From assembly GCA_014360855.1 (NCBI GenBank), contig JACIWP010000163.1, forward strand, positions 1 to 7,429: a stretch of DNA of 7,429 bases, given 5' to 3'. This stretch comes from Anaerolineae bacterium. GTDB lineage: Bacteria > Chloroflexota > Anaerolineae > JACIWP01. This document shows positions 1 to 5,275 of this stretch, piece after piece (the first letter of the stretch is position 1; each line of letters opens with the position of its first letter). The position numbers and the translations under genes were made by a program. The notes below the pieces were generated by a model. It was not told the origin of the DNA, ran no database searches, and saw only the letters and a list, made by a program, of their open reading frames with translations.

Positions 1-384
1 CTGATAGGTGTCAATGATGAAGTCTTTGCGCAGGATGGGGACAGCCAGGCCGGCACTGTCCAGGGCCAGGCACACCCGCTGTAGGTCTTCCAGCGCGCCA
101 TGAAAATGATGCGGCTCGGTCAGCACCGAGATGGCGGCGGCGCCGGCGTGGGCGTACGCCGCGGCCAGCTCCGCCGGCTGGAGGTCCATGTTGAGCGCGC
201 CGCGGGAAGGAGAGGCGCGCTTGATTTCGGCGATGATCTGCACCCCCGGGCCCCGCAGTGCCCGGGAAAGATCGCGGGCCGGCGGCGCCCCCGACAGTCT
301 TTCCTCCAGCGTTTCGATGGGAGCATATTCCTGGCGCCGGCGCAGTTCCCGACGGGTATCCTCCAAAATCCGCTCCAGGATCAT
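1..384 (-). CDS. trpC: Indole-3-glycerol phosphate synthase, N-terminal part (gene continues past left edge)
   Basis: TrpC closes the indole ring, turning 1-(2-carboxyphenylamino)-1-deoxyribulose 5-phosphate into indole-3-glycerol phosphate in the cytoplasm. The window holds the first 128 codons, about half of a typical 250-270 residue enzyme; the 3' part lies beyond position 1. The start ATG at 384-382 overlaps the trpGD stop in an ATGA arrangement, with GGAGGA five bases upstream (395-390), so translational coupling is likely. Family signatures seen: an N-terminal helix MILERILEDTRRELRRRQ, the phosphate/substrate strand IIAEIKRASPSRG at residues 50-62 (E53 and K55 are the conserved ExK), ISVLTE at 85-90, and VPILRKDFIIDTYQ at 115-128. 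That last motif contains the catalytic lysine (K120 of RKDF). It is the distal visible gene of the T-box-controlled trp operon. No frameshift or missing catalytic residue is seen in the visible part. Confidence 0.96.
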   Translation of the reverse strand, partial: MILERILEDTRRELRRRQEYAPIETLEERLSGAPPARDLSRALRGPGVQIIAEIKRASPSRGALNMDLQPAELAAAYAHAGAAAISVLTEPHHFHGALEDLQRVCLALDSAGLAVPILRKDFIIDTYQ

Positions 385-1997
385 CGCGCTCCTCCGGTAA
401 AGCGCACCAGCTCCTCCAGCACCCTGGCGGCGCGCCCCGCATCAATGGACTCGGCGGCCATGGCAATGCCCTCTTTGAGGTCCCGCGCCGCGCCGGCCAC
501 GTGCAGAGCGGCGCCGGCATTCAGCAGGACCACATCGCGGCGCGGCCCGCGCTCGCCGGCCAGGACAGCGCGGGTGATGCGGGCATTTTCCTCCGGATCG
601 CCGCCGCGCAGGGCCTCCAGCGGCGCCGGCGTCAGCCCCAGCGCCTCGCCGGCCAGCTCATACGTGCGCACCACCCCACCGCGCAGGCAGGCGATGAAGT
701 TGATGCCGGCGGTGCACAACTCATCCATGCCCTGCGAGTTATGCACCACGTAGGCCGCGCTGGCGCCCAGCTCCCGCAGGACATGGGCGATCACTTCCAC
801 CAGCTCCGGGGCGTAGACCCCGATAATCTGCAGGGACGCGCCGGCGGGATTGGTCAGCGGGCCGAGGATGTTGAACACGGTGCGCACTCCCATTTCACGA
901 CGCGGCCCAATGGCGTGCTTCATGGCCGGATGCAAAAGGGGCGCGAACAGGAACCCAAACCCGACCTCGTCAATACAGCGCGCCACCTCCTCCGGACTCA
1001 GCTCCAGGTTCACGCCCAGGGCCTTCAGCACATCGGCACTGCCGCAACGGCTGGACACGGAGCGGTTGCCGTGTTTGGCGACTGCCACGCCGGCGCCGGC
1101 GACCACGAATGCCGCCGTGGTGGAAATATTGAAGGTATCCGCGCCATCGCCGCCGGTGCCGCAGGTGTCGATGAGCGGCCGGCGCTGGGGCTGGACGCGC
1201 GCCGCATAGCCGCGCATGGCGCGGGCAAAGCCGGCGATCTCGCTGATGGTCTCCCCCTTGGCGCGCAGAGCCGCCAGGAAGGCACCGATCTGCGCCGGCG
1301 TGGCCTGGCCGGCCATGATGATGCCCATCACCTGCTCCGCTTCCTCACCGCTGAGATGCTCGCCGCGCAGTACCCGCTCGATGGCCGCCGGCATGCTGAT
1401 GGACACGGCCGCGCTCTGCTCTTCCACCACGTCGGACAGCCGGAGGAAATTGCGCAGGATGCGCTTGCCGGCCGGCGTAAGGATGGATTCGGGATGAAAC
1501 TGTACGCCGAAAGTCGGCCCTTCCACATGCTGGATGGCCATGATCTCCCCTTCTTCGGAGCGGGCGGTGACGCGCAGTTCTCTTGGCAGGGGTTCCTCGA
1601 CGATGAGGGAATGGTAGCGCGTGGCCTCGAAGCTGGTGGGCACGCCGGCGAACAGCGGGCCGCCGTAATGGATGATGCGGGAAACCTTGCCGTGCATCAG
1701 GCGGGGCGCCGGCCCCACCTTTCCCCCAAAGACATGGGCGATGCACTGATGTCCCAGACACACCCCCAGGACAGGAATATGGCCGTGAAAGCGGCGGATG
1801 GCGTCGTTGGAGATGCCGGCATCGTTCTCCGGCCGGCCGGGCCCTGGTGAAATCACCAGGTGGCTGGGCGCCAACTGCTCCAGCTCCTGTAAGGTCACCT
1901 GGTCATTGCGGAACACCCGCACCTCTGCCCCCAATTCGCCCAGGTACTGGACGATATTGTACGTGAATGAGTCGTAGTTATCGATTACCGCGATCAT
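381..1997 (-). CDS. trpGD: Fused anthranilate synthase glutamine amidotransferase / anthranilate phosphoribosyltransferase
   Basis: This is a 538-residue bifunctional enzyme. Residues 1-190 are the class I glutamine amidotransferase TrpG, which supplies ammonia to TrpE. It has the N-terminal IDNYDSFTYN, the oxyanion-hole region SPGPGRPENDAG (50-61), the nucleophile elbow GVCLGHQ with Cys80, and the catalytic His168/Glu170 in VQFHPES. After a short linker, residues 203-538 are TrpD, which transfers phosphoribosyl from PRPP to anthranilate. It has the PRPP-binding DTCGTGGDGADTFN (277-290), KHGNRSVSSRCGSADVL (308-324) and the anthranilate-site region GPRREMGVRTVFNILGPLTNP (364-384). All key residues are present. 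The start has a strong Shine-Dalgarno (GGGAGGTGG, 2009-2001), 12 bases after the trpE stop. The 3' end overlaps trpC by 4 bp. The same domain order occurs in the enterobacterial TrpGD fusion; here the two linked domains sit in a classic E-GD-C operon order. Confidence 0.97.
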   Translation of the reverse strand: MIAVIDNYDSFTYNIVQYLGELGAEVRVFRNDQVTLQELEQLAPSHLVISPGPGRPENDAGISNDAIRRFHGHIPVLGVCLGHQCIAHVFGGKVGPAPRLMHGKVSRIIHYGGPLFAGVPTSFEATRYHSLIVEEPLPRELRVTARSEEGEIMAIQHVEGPTFGVQFHPESILTPAGKRILRNFLRLSDVVEEQSAAVSISMPAAIERVLRGEHLSGEEAEQVMGIIMAGQATPAQIGAFLAALRAKGETISEIAGFARAMRGYAARVQPQRRPLIDTCGTGGDGADTFNISTTAAFVVAGAGVAVAKHGNRSVSSRCGSADVLKALGVNLELSPEEVARCIDEVGFGFLFAPLLHPAMKHAIGPRREMGVRTVFNILGPLTNPAGASLQIIGVYAPELVEVIAHVLRELGASAAYVVHNSQGMDELCTAGINFIACLRGGVVRTYELAGEALGLTPAPLEALRGGDPEENARITRAVLAGERGPRRDVVLLNAGAALHVAGAARDLKEGIAMAAESIDAGRAARVLEELVRFTGGAR

Positions 1998-2009
1998 GTT
2001 CCACCTCCC

Positions 2010-3485
2010 TTACTTCATGGGCCCCTGTTCGGCGGCATTCAGGGCACGCGCAAGGGCCCGCAGTTTGTTCTCCGTCTCCTCATATTCCCGCGCCGGCTCC
2101 GAATCGGCGACGATGCCGGCGCCGGCCTGCAGGTACACCCGCTGTCCCTTCATCACGAATGTGCGGATGGTGATGCAGGTGTCCATATTGCCCGAGAAGC
2201 CGAAGTAGCCCACCGCGCCGGCATAAGGCCCGCGCTGTTCCGGCTCCAGTTCCTCGATGATCTCCATCGCGCGCACTTTGGGCGCGCCGGACACCGTGCC
2301 GGCGGGGAAACAGGCGCGCAGTACGTCATAGGCGTCGCAGGCGGGGTCCAACTGTCCCTGCACATGGGAGACGATGTGCATGACATGGGAATAGCGCTCC
2401 ACCTCCATCATGGTGGGAGTGGTCACCGTGCCGTAGCGGCACACACGCCCCAGGTCATTGCGCGCCAGGTCCACCAGCATAACATGCTCCGCGCGTTCCT
2501 TGACGTCCGCCAGCAGTTCCTGTTCCAGCGCCAGGTCCTCCGCCGGCGTGGCGCCGCGGGGCCGTGTGCCGGCCAGCGGCCGCGTCTCCACCATCCCCTG
2601 ATCCACCCGTACTAACACCTCCGGCGATGAGCCGATAAGGCGCAGGCCGTCCGGCAGCTCCAGGTAGAACATGTACGGCGATGGGTTGATGCGCCGCAGG
2701 GCGCGGTAGATGTCGAACGGTTGGGCACTGGTCAGCCGATGAATGCGGCGGGACAGCACCACCTGGAAGATATCGCCGGCGCGGATATACTCCTTGGCGC
2801 GCTTCACCGCTTCCTCAAAGGCGGGGCGCGGGAAGGCGGTCTCGAAGGGCGGCTCCAGGGCATCCGCCGGCGGCGCCGGCACTCCCGAGCCGTTCGGCAG
2901 GGGCCGGCGCAGGCGCGCCACCAGCTCCTCCACCGCCGCCTCCGCTTCCTCGCGCCCCCGGCCCTCCGCTTCCTCGCCGGAAGCATGGGCGATGACCAAC
3001 AGCCTCTGCTTGACGTGGTCATAAACCACCAGCCGGTCACACAATAGGAAGAAGGCCTCGGGCAGGCCCAGGGTATCCGGCTTGATGCTGGGCAGGCGTT
3101 CGAAGGAGCGCACCAGGTCATAGCTCATGTAGCCCACCGCTCCGCCAGTGAAGCGCGGCAGGTCCGGGATGGGGGTGCCGGCATAGGTCGGCAGATGTTC
3201 GCGCAGGACATCCAGCACATCGCGGCCGGCCAGCGGCAGTTCCGTCCAGCGCCCCTCTTCTTCGATGATCACTCTGTCGCGCCAGGCCTTGATGGTGCCG
3301 CGCGGGTGAGAACCGATAATGGAATAGCGCGCCAGGTGTTCTCCCCCTTCCACGCTTTCCAGCAGGAAGGAGGGGCCCAGCCCGCGCAGTTTCAGGTATA
3401 CCGAGACCGGCGTCTCGACATCCGCCGGCAGTTCCCGCACCACTGGGCTGAGAACCCGCCGTGCATGCGTGATGCTGGTAATCAT
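2010..3485 (-). CDS. trpE: Anthranilate synthase component I
   Basis: TrpE aminates chorismate and eliminates pyruvate to give anthranilate, the first committed step to tryptophan, using ammonia from the TrpG domain encoded next door. The 491-residue length is normal (bacterial TrpE about 460-520). The N-terminal regulatory domain (about 20-170) has TPVSVYLKL (25-33) and SFLLESVEGG (39-48); the LLES element belongs to the known tryptophan feedback site. The chorismate-binding domain (about 222-480) has RAGDIFQVVLSRR (235-247), TRPLAGTRPRG (301-311), ERAEHVMLVDLARNDLGRV (330-348), FPAGTVSGAPK (393-403) and LQAGAGIVADSEP (452-464). The PLAGTRPRG and SGAPK signatures favour anthranilate synthase over PabB or isochorismate synthase, and the partner genes settle it. 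The ATG at 3485 follows a near-perfect Shine-Dalgarno, AAGGAGGTGA (3498-3489). Expression is likely set by the T-box leader directly upstream, and enzyme activity by feedback inhibition. Confidence 0.97.
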   Translation of the reverse strand: MITSITHARRVLSPVVRELPADVETPVSVYLKLRGLGPSFLLESVEGGEHLARYSIIGSHPRGTIKAWRDRVIIEEEGRWTELPLAGRDVLDVLREHLPTYAGTPIPDLPRFTGGAVGYMSYDLVRSFERLPSIKPDTLGLPEAFFLLCDRLVVYDHVKQRLLVIAHASGEEAEGRGREEAEAAVEELVARLRRPLPNGSGVPAPPADALEPPFETAFPRPAFEEAVKRAKEYIRAGDIFQVVLSRRIHRLTSAQPFDIYRALRRINPSPYMFYLELPDGLRLIGSSPEVLVRVDQGMVETRPLAGTRPRGATPAEDLALEQELLADVKERAEHVMLVDLARNDLGRVCRYGTVTTPTMMEVERYSHVMHIVSHVQGQLDPACDAYDVLRACFPAGTVSGAPKVRAMEIIEELEPEQRGPYAGAVGYFGFSGNMDTCITIRTFVMKGQRVYLQAGAGIVADSEPAREYEETENKLRALARALNAAEQGPMK

Positions 3486-3512
3486 CCTTCACCTCCTTGG
3501 CTACAGGCATAT

Positions 3513-3578
3513 AATCAAAAACCCCTCGTCCGGTCGGACGCCCAGCGAGTGCTGGACGTATGACGGGACGAGGGGTTT
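3513..3578 (-). terminator. T-box-controlled intrinsic terminator before trpE
   Basis: Minus-strand AACCCCTCGTCC (3577-3566) pairs perfectly with GGACGAGGGGTT (3531-3520), a 12-bp GC-rich stem followed by TTTTTGATTAT. The 34-base intervening segment contains a nested hairpin (CCAGC/GCTGG), giving a long, stacked terminator. It ends about 15 bases before the trpE Shine-Dalgarno, so termination removes the ribosome binding site from the transcript. Confidence 0.93.
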
Positions 3579-3587
3579 GCGACCACC

Positions 3588-3601
3588 CCGCGGTGCCACC
3601 C
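3588..3601 (-). promoter_or_regulatory. T-box sequence / antiterminator core
   Basis: The minus strand reads GGGTGGCACCGCGG, an almost exact match to the T-box consensus AGGGTGGNACCGCG; the leading A is replaced by C. The TGGC bulge captures the free acceptor end GCCA of uncharged tRNA. GCG (3591-3589) can pair with CGC (3581-3579) and GGG (3601-3599) with CCC in 3575-3572. That helix consumes part of the 5' arm of the terminator (3577-3566), so the two structures exclude each other as the mechanism requires. Confidence 0.94.
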
Positions 3602-3631
3602 GAATTAGGCGGCCGGCGTATGGCTGGAAAC

Positions 3632-3657
3632 AAAAAACCCGTCGAGAGACGGGTTTT
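3632..3657 (-). terminator. Terminator-like hairpin inside the T-box leader, upstream of the T-box sequence
   Basis: On the minus strand AAAACCCGTC and GACGGGTTTT pair over ten bases around a TCTC loop, and the stem runs into six consecutive T residues (3637-3632). By sequence this is a complete intrinsic terminator. By position it corresponds to Stem III of a T-box leader, which normally need not look like a terminator. It lies about 30 bases before the T-box motif and about 75 before the expected T-box terminator. On the plus strand the same dyad also ends in four T residues, so it could act weakly in the other direction. Whether it stops RNA polymerase cannot be told from sequence. Confidence 0.72.
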
Positions 3658-3768
3658 CATCGGCCGGCCAACCTCTCTCAGCGGATACGAGGACTCGCCA
3701 TCGGCCCATGGATGGGAGCCTGATATCCCGCGCTCTGATAACGGTAGCGTCTCCGGTGCGGACTACTC

Positions 3769-3782
3769 GGGCGTTACCGCCC
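3769..3782 (-). other. GNRA-capped hairpin after Stem I of the T-box
   Basis: On the minus strand GGGCG and CGCCC form five perfect GC pairs closed by a GUAA tetraloop, a stable GNRA cap. It lies ten bases after Stem I ends. An AGUA element and a longer imperfect helix (UCCGC with GCGGGA) follow, resembling the Stem II region of long T-box leaders. It is a structural RNA element rather than a terminator, because no T tract follows. Confidence 0.7.
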
Positions 3783-3804
3783 TTTCGGCGCACGACTCGC
3801 AGGC

Positions 3805-3807
3805 CCA
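3805..3807 (-). promoter_or_regulatory. T-box specifier codon UGG (Trp)
   Basis: In the 3' side of the Stem I internal loop the minus strand reads GGAAUGGGCC. UGG occupies 3807-3805, preceded by the usual GAA and followed by a purine, and faces the AGUA-containing 5' side of the loop. It would pair with the CCA anticodon of tRNA-Trp. The assignment agrees with the downstream trpE, trpGD and trpC genes. Confidence 0.92.
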
Positions 3808-3918
3808 TTCCGCCGCGTCGTGGACATCGGGCTCGCACCTTTCCCCGACTCTCTGGGTCCCGGTGCGCGGCGTACTCTTCCTGGTCATCGTCTTTGGCAT
3901 GTGCGGTTGTCAACGCAT

Positions 3919-3947
3919 ATTATAAATCGGCGGACGCCGGCTGTCAA
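3919..3947 (-). promoter_or_regulatory. Consensus sigma70-type promoter of the trp operon
   Basis: Reading the minus strand, TTGACA at 3947-3942 and TATAAT at 3924-3919 are both exact matches to the housekeeping sigma consensus and are separated by exactly 17 bp. Transcription should start near 3913-3911, about 20 bases before Stem I of the T-box begins. The -10 is not an extended TGn type. A full-consensus promoter fits an operon whose control is exerted after initiation by the T-box, although dyads just upstream could add initiation control. Confidence 0.9.
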
Positions 3948-3963
3948 ATGGCCCGATTCGAGG

Positions 3964-3976
3964 GCGTGGGACACGC
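3964..3976. repeat. 13-bp inverted repeat in the divergent promoter region (dyad 1)
   Basis: GCGTG and CACGC flank a GGA spacer, a perfect 5+3+5 dyad. It lies 17 bases upstream of the trp -35 box and about 18 bp centre-to-centre from a second dyad. It could be an operator half for a dimeric regulator, but no regulator gene is visible in the window, and a chance dyad in GC-rich DNA is possible. Confidence 0.45.
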
Positions 3977-3981
3977 AGTCC

Positions 3982-3994
3982 GGTGACTGTCACC
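3982..3994. repeat. 13-bp perfect palindrome in the divergent promoter region (dyad 2)
   Basis: GGTGAC and GTCACC flank a single T, a perfect 6+1+6 palindrome. It sits between the -35 of the trp promoter (3947-3942) and the extended -10 promoter of the rightward genes (4036-4041), where a bound dimer could influence either promoter. It is shaped like an operator, but the cognate protein is unknown. Confidence 0.5.
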
Positions 3995-4032
3995 AAACAG
4001 AGACACCCAATCGTGCAGTTCGGGCAGGCCTG

Positions 4033-4041
4033 TGGTATAAT
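4033..4041 (+). promoter_or_regulatory. Extended -10 promoter for the rightward genes
   Basis: TGGTATAAT combines a perfect -10 hexamer (4036-4041) with the upstream TGn of extended -10 promoters. At 17-bp spacing the -35 position (4013-4018) reads GTGCAG, a poor match, as is common for this promoter class. The predicted start near 4048 leaves a leader of about 45 bases before the ATG at 4094. Confidence 0.72.
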
Positions 4042-4093
4042 AGGTTAGACGTTTCGGCTCTGTCGGGTATCCGGATGGTAAGGAGAAAGGTAG

Positions 4094-4831
4094 ATGTCCG
4101 CCCCGTTCCGTTTCTTCCCCACGGGTGCGCTGATCCTGCTGGCTGTGATGACAGCAATCAGCGTCGTGGCCCTGGCGGTGCAGTGGCGAGAGGCGAAGCA
4201 CGCCCCTTTTTTCCTCCTGCGCTATGAAGCGGCCAAGCGCGCTCGCCGGCTGCTCCTGCTCACGGTCCTGCTGGTCATTGGCATGGGAATCACCGGCTGG
4301 CTGACCATACAATACCTGAGGCATCCGACGGAAGCGCCGGCCCGGCCCGCGGTGACGCCGGCGGTCCTGCCCACGCCGACGCCCGGCGGTGAGGCCGGCA
4401 CCCAACCCCCTCCCACTCCCACGCACACCCGGGTGCCTTCTCCCACCCCGACGCCTCCGGTGACCCCGACCCCCACCACCCGTCCAGTGACTCGCTCTCC
4501 TGGTGCCAGCTTTACCTTCATCACCTTTGCGCAGGGCGTATCCGCATCCAACGAACCCCTTATGCCGGGGCAAGTCTTCCCCCTCCCGCTGGAACGGCCG
4601 ATCTATGCCTTTTTCCGCTTCGCGGAAATGGAGAACGGCACACCATGGCGGGCAGTATGGCGCAAAGGCTCGGTGGAGCTGGCATCCGACAAGTTCCAAT
4701 GGGAGTGGGGGCGCTACGGAACCGCATACGTGTATTTCCTGCCGCCGGGAGGGTTTGACGCCGGCGCCTATTCCCTGCAGTTGTATATCGGCGATGACCT
4801 GCAGTTCGAGGCCAGCTTCGAGGTACAATAA
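4094..4831 (+). CDS. Two-helix membrane protein with Pro/Thr linker and extracellular beta-type domain
   Basis: This 245-residue protein has no function I can name. Two hydrophobic helices (about 10-30 and 53-74) flank a basic segment (31-52, with RYEAAKRARR) that should be cytoplasmic. By the positive-inside rule, both termini would then lie outside the membrane. Residues 78-136 are a Thr/Pro-rich spacer. Residues 138-245 look like a small beta domain: an aromatic strand YAFFRF, WRAVWRKGSVELASD, and a final hairpin YFLPPGGFDAGAYSLQLYIGD ending in a strand FEASFEV. Such a layout suits a surface-exposed sensor or binding module on a stalk. The ATG follows AAGGAG (4080-4085) with 8-base spacing and an extended -10 promoter. 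A glutaredoxin-like gene starts 30 bases downstream, so the two are probably co-transcribed. The reading frame is intact and the coding call is firm; the role is not. Confidence 0.88.
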   Translation: MSAPFRFFPTGALILLAVMTAISVVALAVQWREAKHAPFFLLRYEAAKRARRLLLLTVLLVIGMGITGWLTIQYLRHPTEAPARPAVTPAVLPTPTPGGEAGTQPPPTPTHTRVPSPTPTPPVTPTPTTRPVTRSPGASFTFITFAQGVSASNEPLMPGQVFPLPLERPIYAFFRFAEMENGTPWRAVWRKGSVELASDKFQWEWGRYGTAYVYFLPPGGFDAGAYSLQLYIGDDLQFEASFEVQ

Positions 4832-4861
4832 CGCTACAAAGCGGTTCGCCAGGAGGAAACT

Positions 4862-5155
4862 ATGTCCGCCGAAATTCCATCGGATTCGCCACCTGATCAA
4901 GACAAGCAGAAGGTCATCCTCTATACCAAGCCCGACTGCCCAGACTGCTTCAATGCCAAGCGCTTCCTGAACAACCGAAGTATCCCCTTTGAGGTCCGGG
5001 ACATCACTAACCCGCAGGCGGTGGAAGAACTGCTGGCGCTCCTGGGGCCAGGTCAGTACGCGACCCCCATTATCGTCTTGAGAGAGCACGTGTTCGTGGG
5101 ATTCGAGGTCAACCGCCGGCACATCGAGAACGTGTTCGAGCAAATGTCCTGGTGA
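4862..5155 (+). CDS. Glutaredoxin-like thioredoxin-fold protein with CPDC active site
   Basis: This is a 97-residue cytoplasmic protein, the usual glutaredoxin/NrdH size. After a polar N-terminal extension (1-16) it has the first strand VILYTKPDCPDCFNAKRFL with the redox pair Cys26-Cys29. Next are the second strand IPFEVRDI (41-48), the YATPIIV segment (66-72) with the conserved cis-proline Pro69, and the GF(E) turn at 80-82 before the last helix. These are standard marks of the glutaredoxin fold. CPDC differs from the classic glutaredoxin CPYC and is found in assorted glutaredoxin-like and NrdH-type proteins, so the electron donor (glutathione, mycothiol or thioredoxin reductase) cannot be deduced. 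It probably reduces disulfides in partner proteins. AGGAGG (4851-4856) lies 5 bases before the ATG. It follows the membrane-protein gene by 30 bases, which suggests one transcript. Confidence 0.93.
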   Translation: MSAEIPSDSPPDQDKQKVILYTKPDCPDCFNAKRFLNNRSIPFEVRDITNPQAVEELLALLGPGQYATPIIVLREHVFVGFEVNRRHIENVFEQMSW

Positions 5156-5275
5156 ACCCCCACTTAGTGCGATGATCGGGCCGCATGCGCCATATCTGAA
5201 CCGCCGGCCAGGCGTCTACACTTTCGGATTACTTGTCGGCGCACGGCTGACAAAGTCTCCAGGAGGTTATTACCT
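5156..5275 (+). other. Intergenic stretch before the modular surface protein
   Basis: These 120 bases hold no gene. There is no convincing terminator after the glutaredoxin-like gene and no strong promoter; TACACT at 5217-5222 has only a poor -35 partner. The recognisable parts are an inverted repeat at 5233-5253 and the Shine-Dalgarno AGGAGG (5261-5266). The downstream gene may therefore be read from the 4036 promoter or from an unrecognised one. Confidence 0.6.
5233..5253 (+). repeat. Inverted repeat just upstream of the surface-protein Shine-Dalgarno
   Basis: TTGTCGGC (5233-5240) and GCTGACAA (5246-5253) flank GCACG. As RNA all eight positions pair, one as G-U. No T tract follows, so it is not an intrinsic terminator. 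It sits seven bases before AGGAGG, where it might act as an operator, an mRNA-stabilising hairpin or a modulator of initiation. Confidence 0.5.

Larger units (their letters stand above)
3513..3912 (-). promoter_or_regulatory. Tryptophan-specific T-box riboswitch leader of trpEGDC
   Basis: This leader senses uncharged tRNA-Trp and controls transcription into trpE. Elements seen in order on the minus strand: the Stem I base ACGA (3891-3888) pairs with UCGU (3795-3792). UGAC opposite CGAG forms the GA-rich kink-turn. CAGG pairs with CCUG. The specifier loop AAGAGUAC/GGAAUGGG follows and contains UGG. GCCGCG pairs with CGCGGC. GGAC pairs with GUCC, with CCAGAGAG as the AG-bulge. UCGGG pairs with CCCGA to cap a distal loop with the GGUGCGAG motif. 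A GUAA-capped hairpin, a Stem II region with an AGUA motif, a Stem III-like hairpin, the T-box sequence and a final terminator come next. The T-box bulge UGGC matches a tRNA 3' end GCCA, and bacterial tRNA-Trp normally has discriminator G73. That agrees independently with the UGG specifier. No tRNA or protein gene lies in this stretch. Confidence 0.95.

Noticed and set aside
258..1850. 530-codon open frame on the plus strand across trpC and trpGD
   Set aside because: It lies antisense to trpGD, whose protein matches all TrpG and TrpD motifs. The plus-strand translation is low in hydrophobic strands and rich in Gly, Arg, Ala and His, typical of GC-rich antisense frames.
3118..3660. 180-codon minus-strand frame spanning the 5' end of trpE and its leader
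   Set aside because: It is out of frame with trpE, crosses the T-box terminator and has no motif. It is a shadow of the real gene.
3486..3912. Leader-peptide (ribosome-mediated) attenuation of the trp operon
   Set aside because: There is no short ORF with tandem Trp codons and its own ribosome binding site. The T-box elements explain the terminator fully.
3605..3913. 102-codon open frame on the minus strand over the trp leader
   Set aside because: It coincides exactly with the structured T-box RNA, lacks a Shine-Dalgarno and has no protein-like features.
3944..5143. 399-codon open frame on the minus strand opposite the membrane and glutaredoxin-like genes
   Set aside because: The plus-strand frames have Shine-Dalgarnos, a promoter and recognisable folds. 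The minus frame reads through both genes and the divergent promoter region, with stretches of Arg/Gly characteristic of a shadow frame.
5194..5222. Possible promoter with TACACT as the -10 before the surface-protein gene
   Set aside because: The -10 is a weak match and the -35 position (ATCTGA or TCTGAA) is poor. Not enough to annotate.
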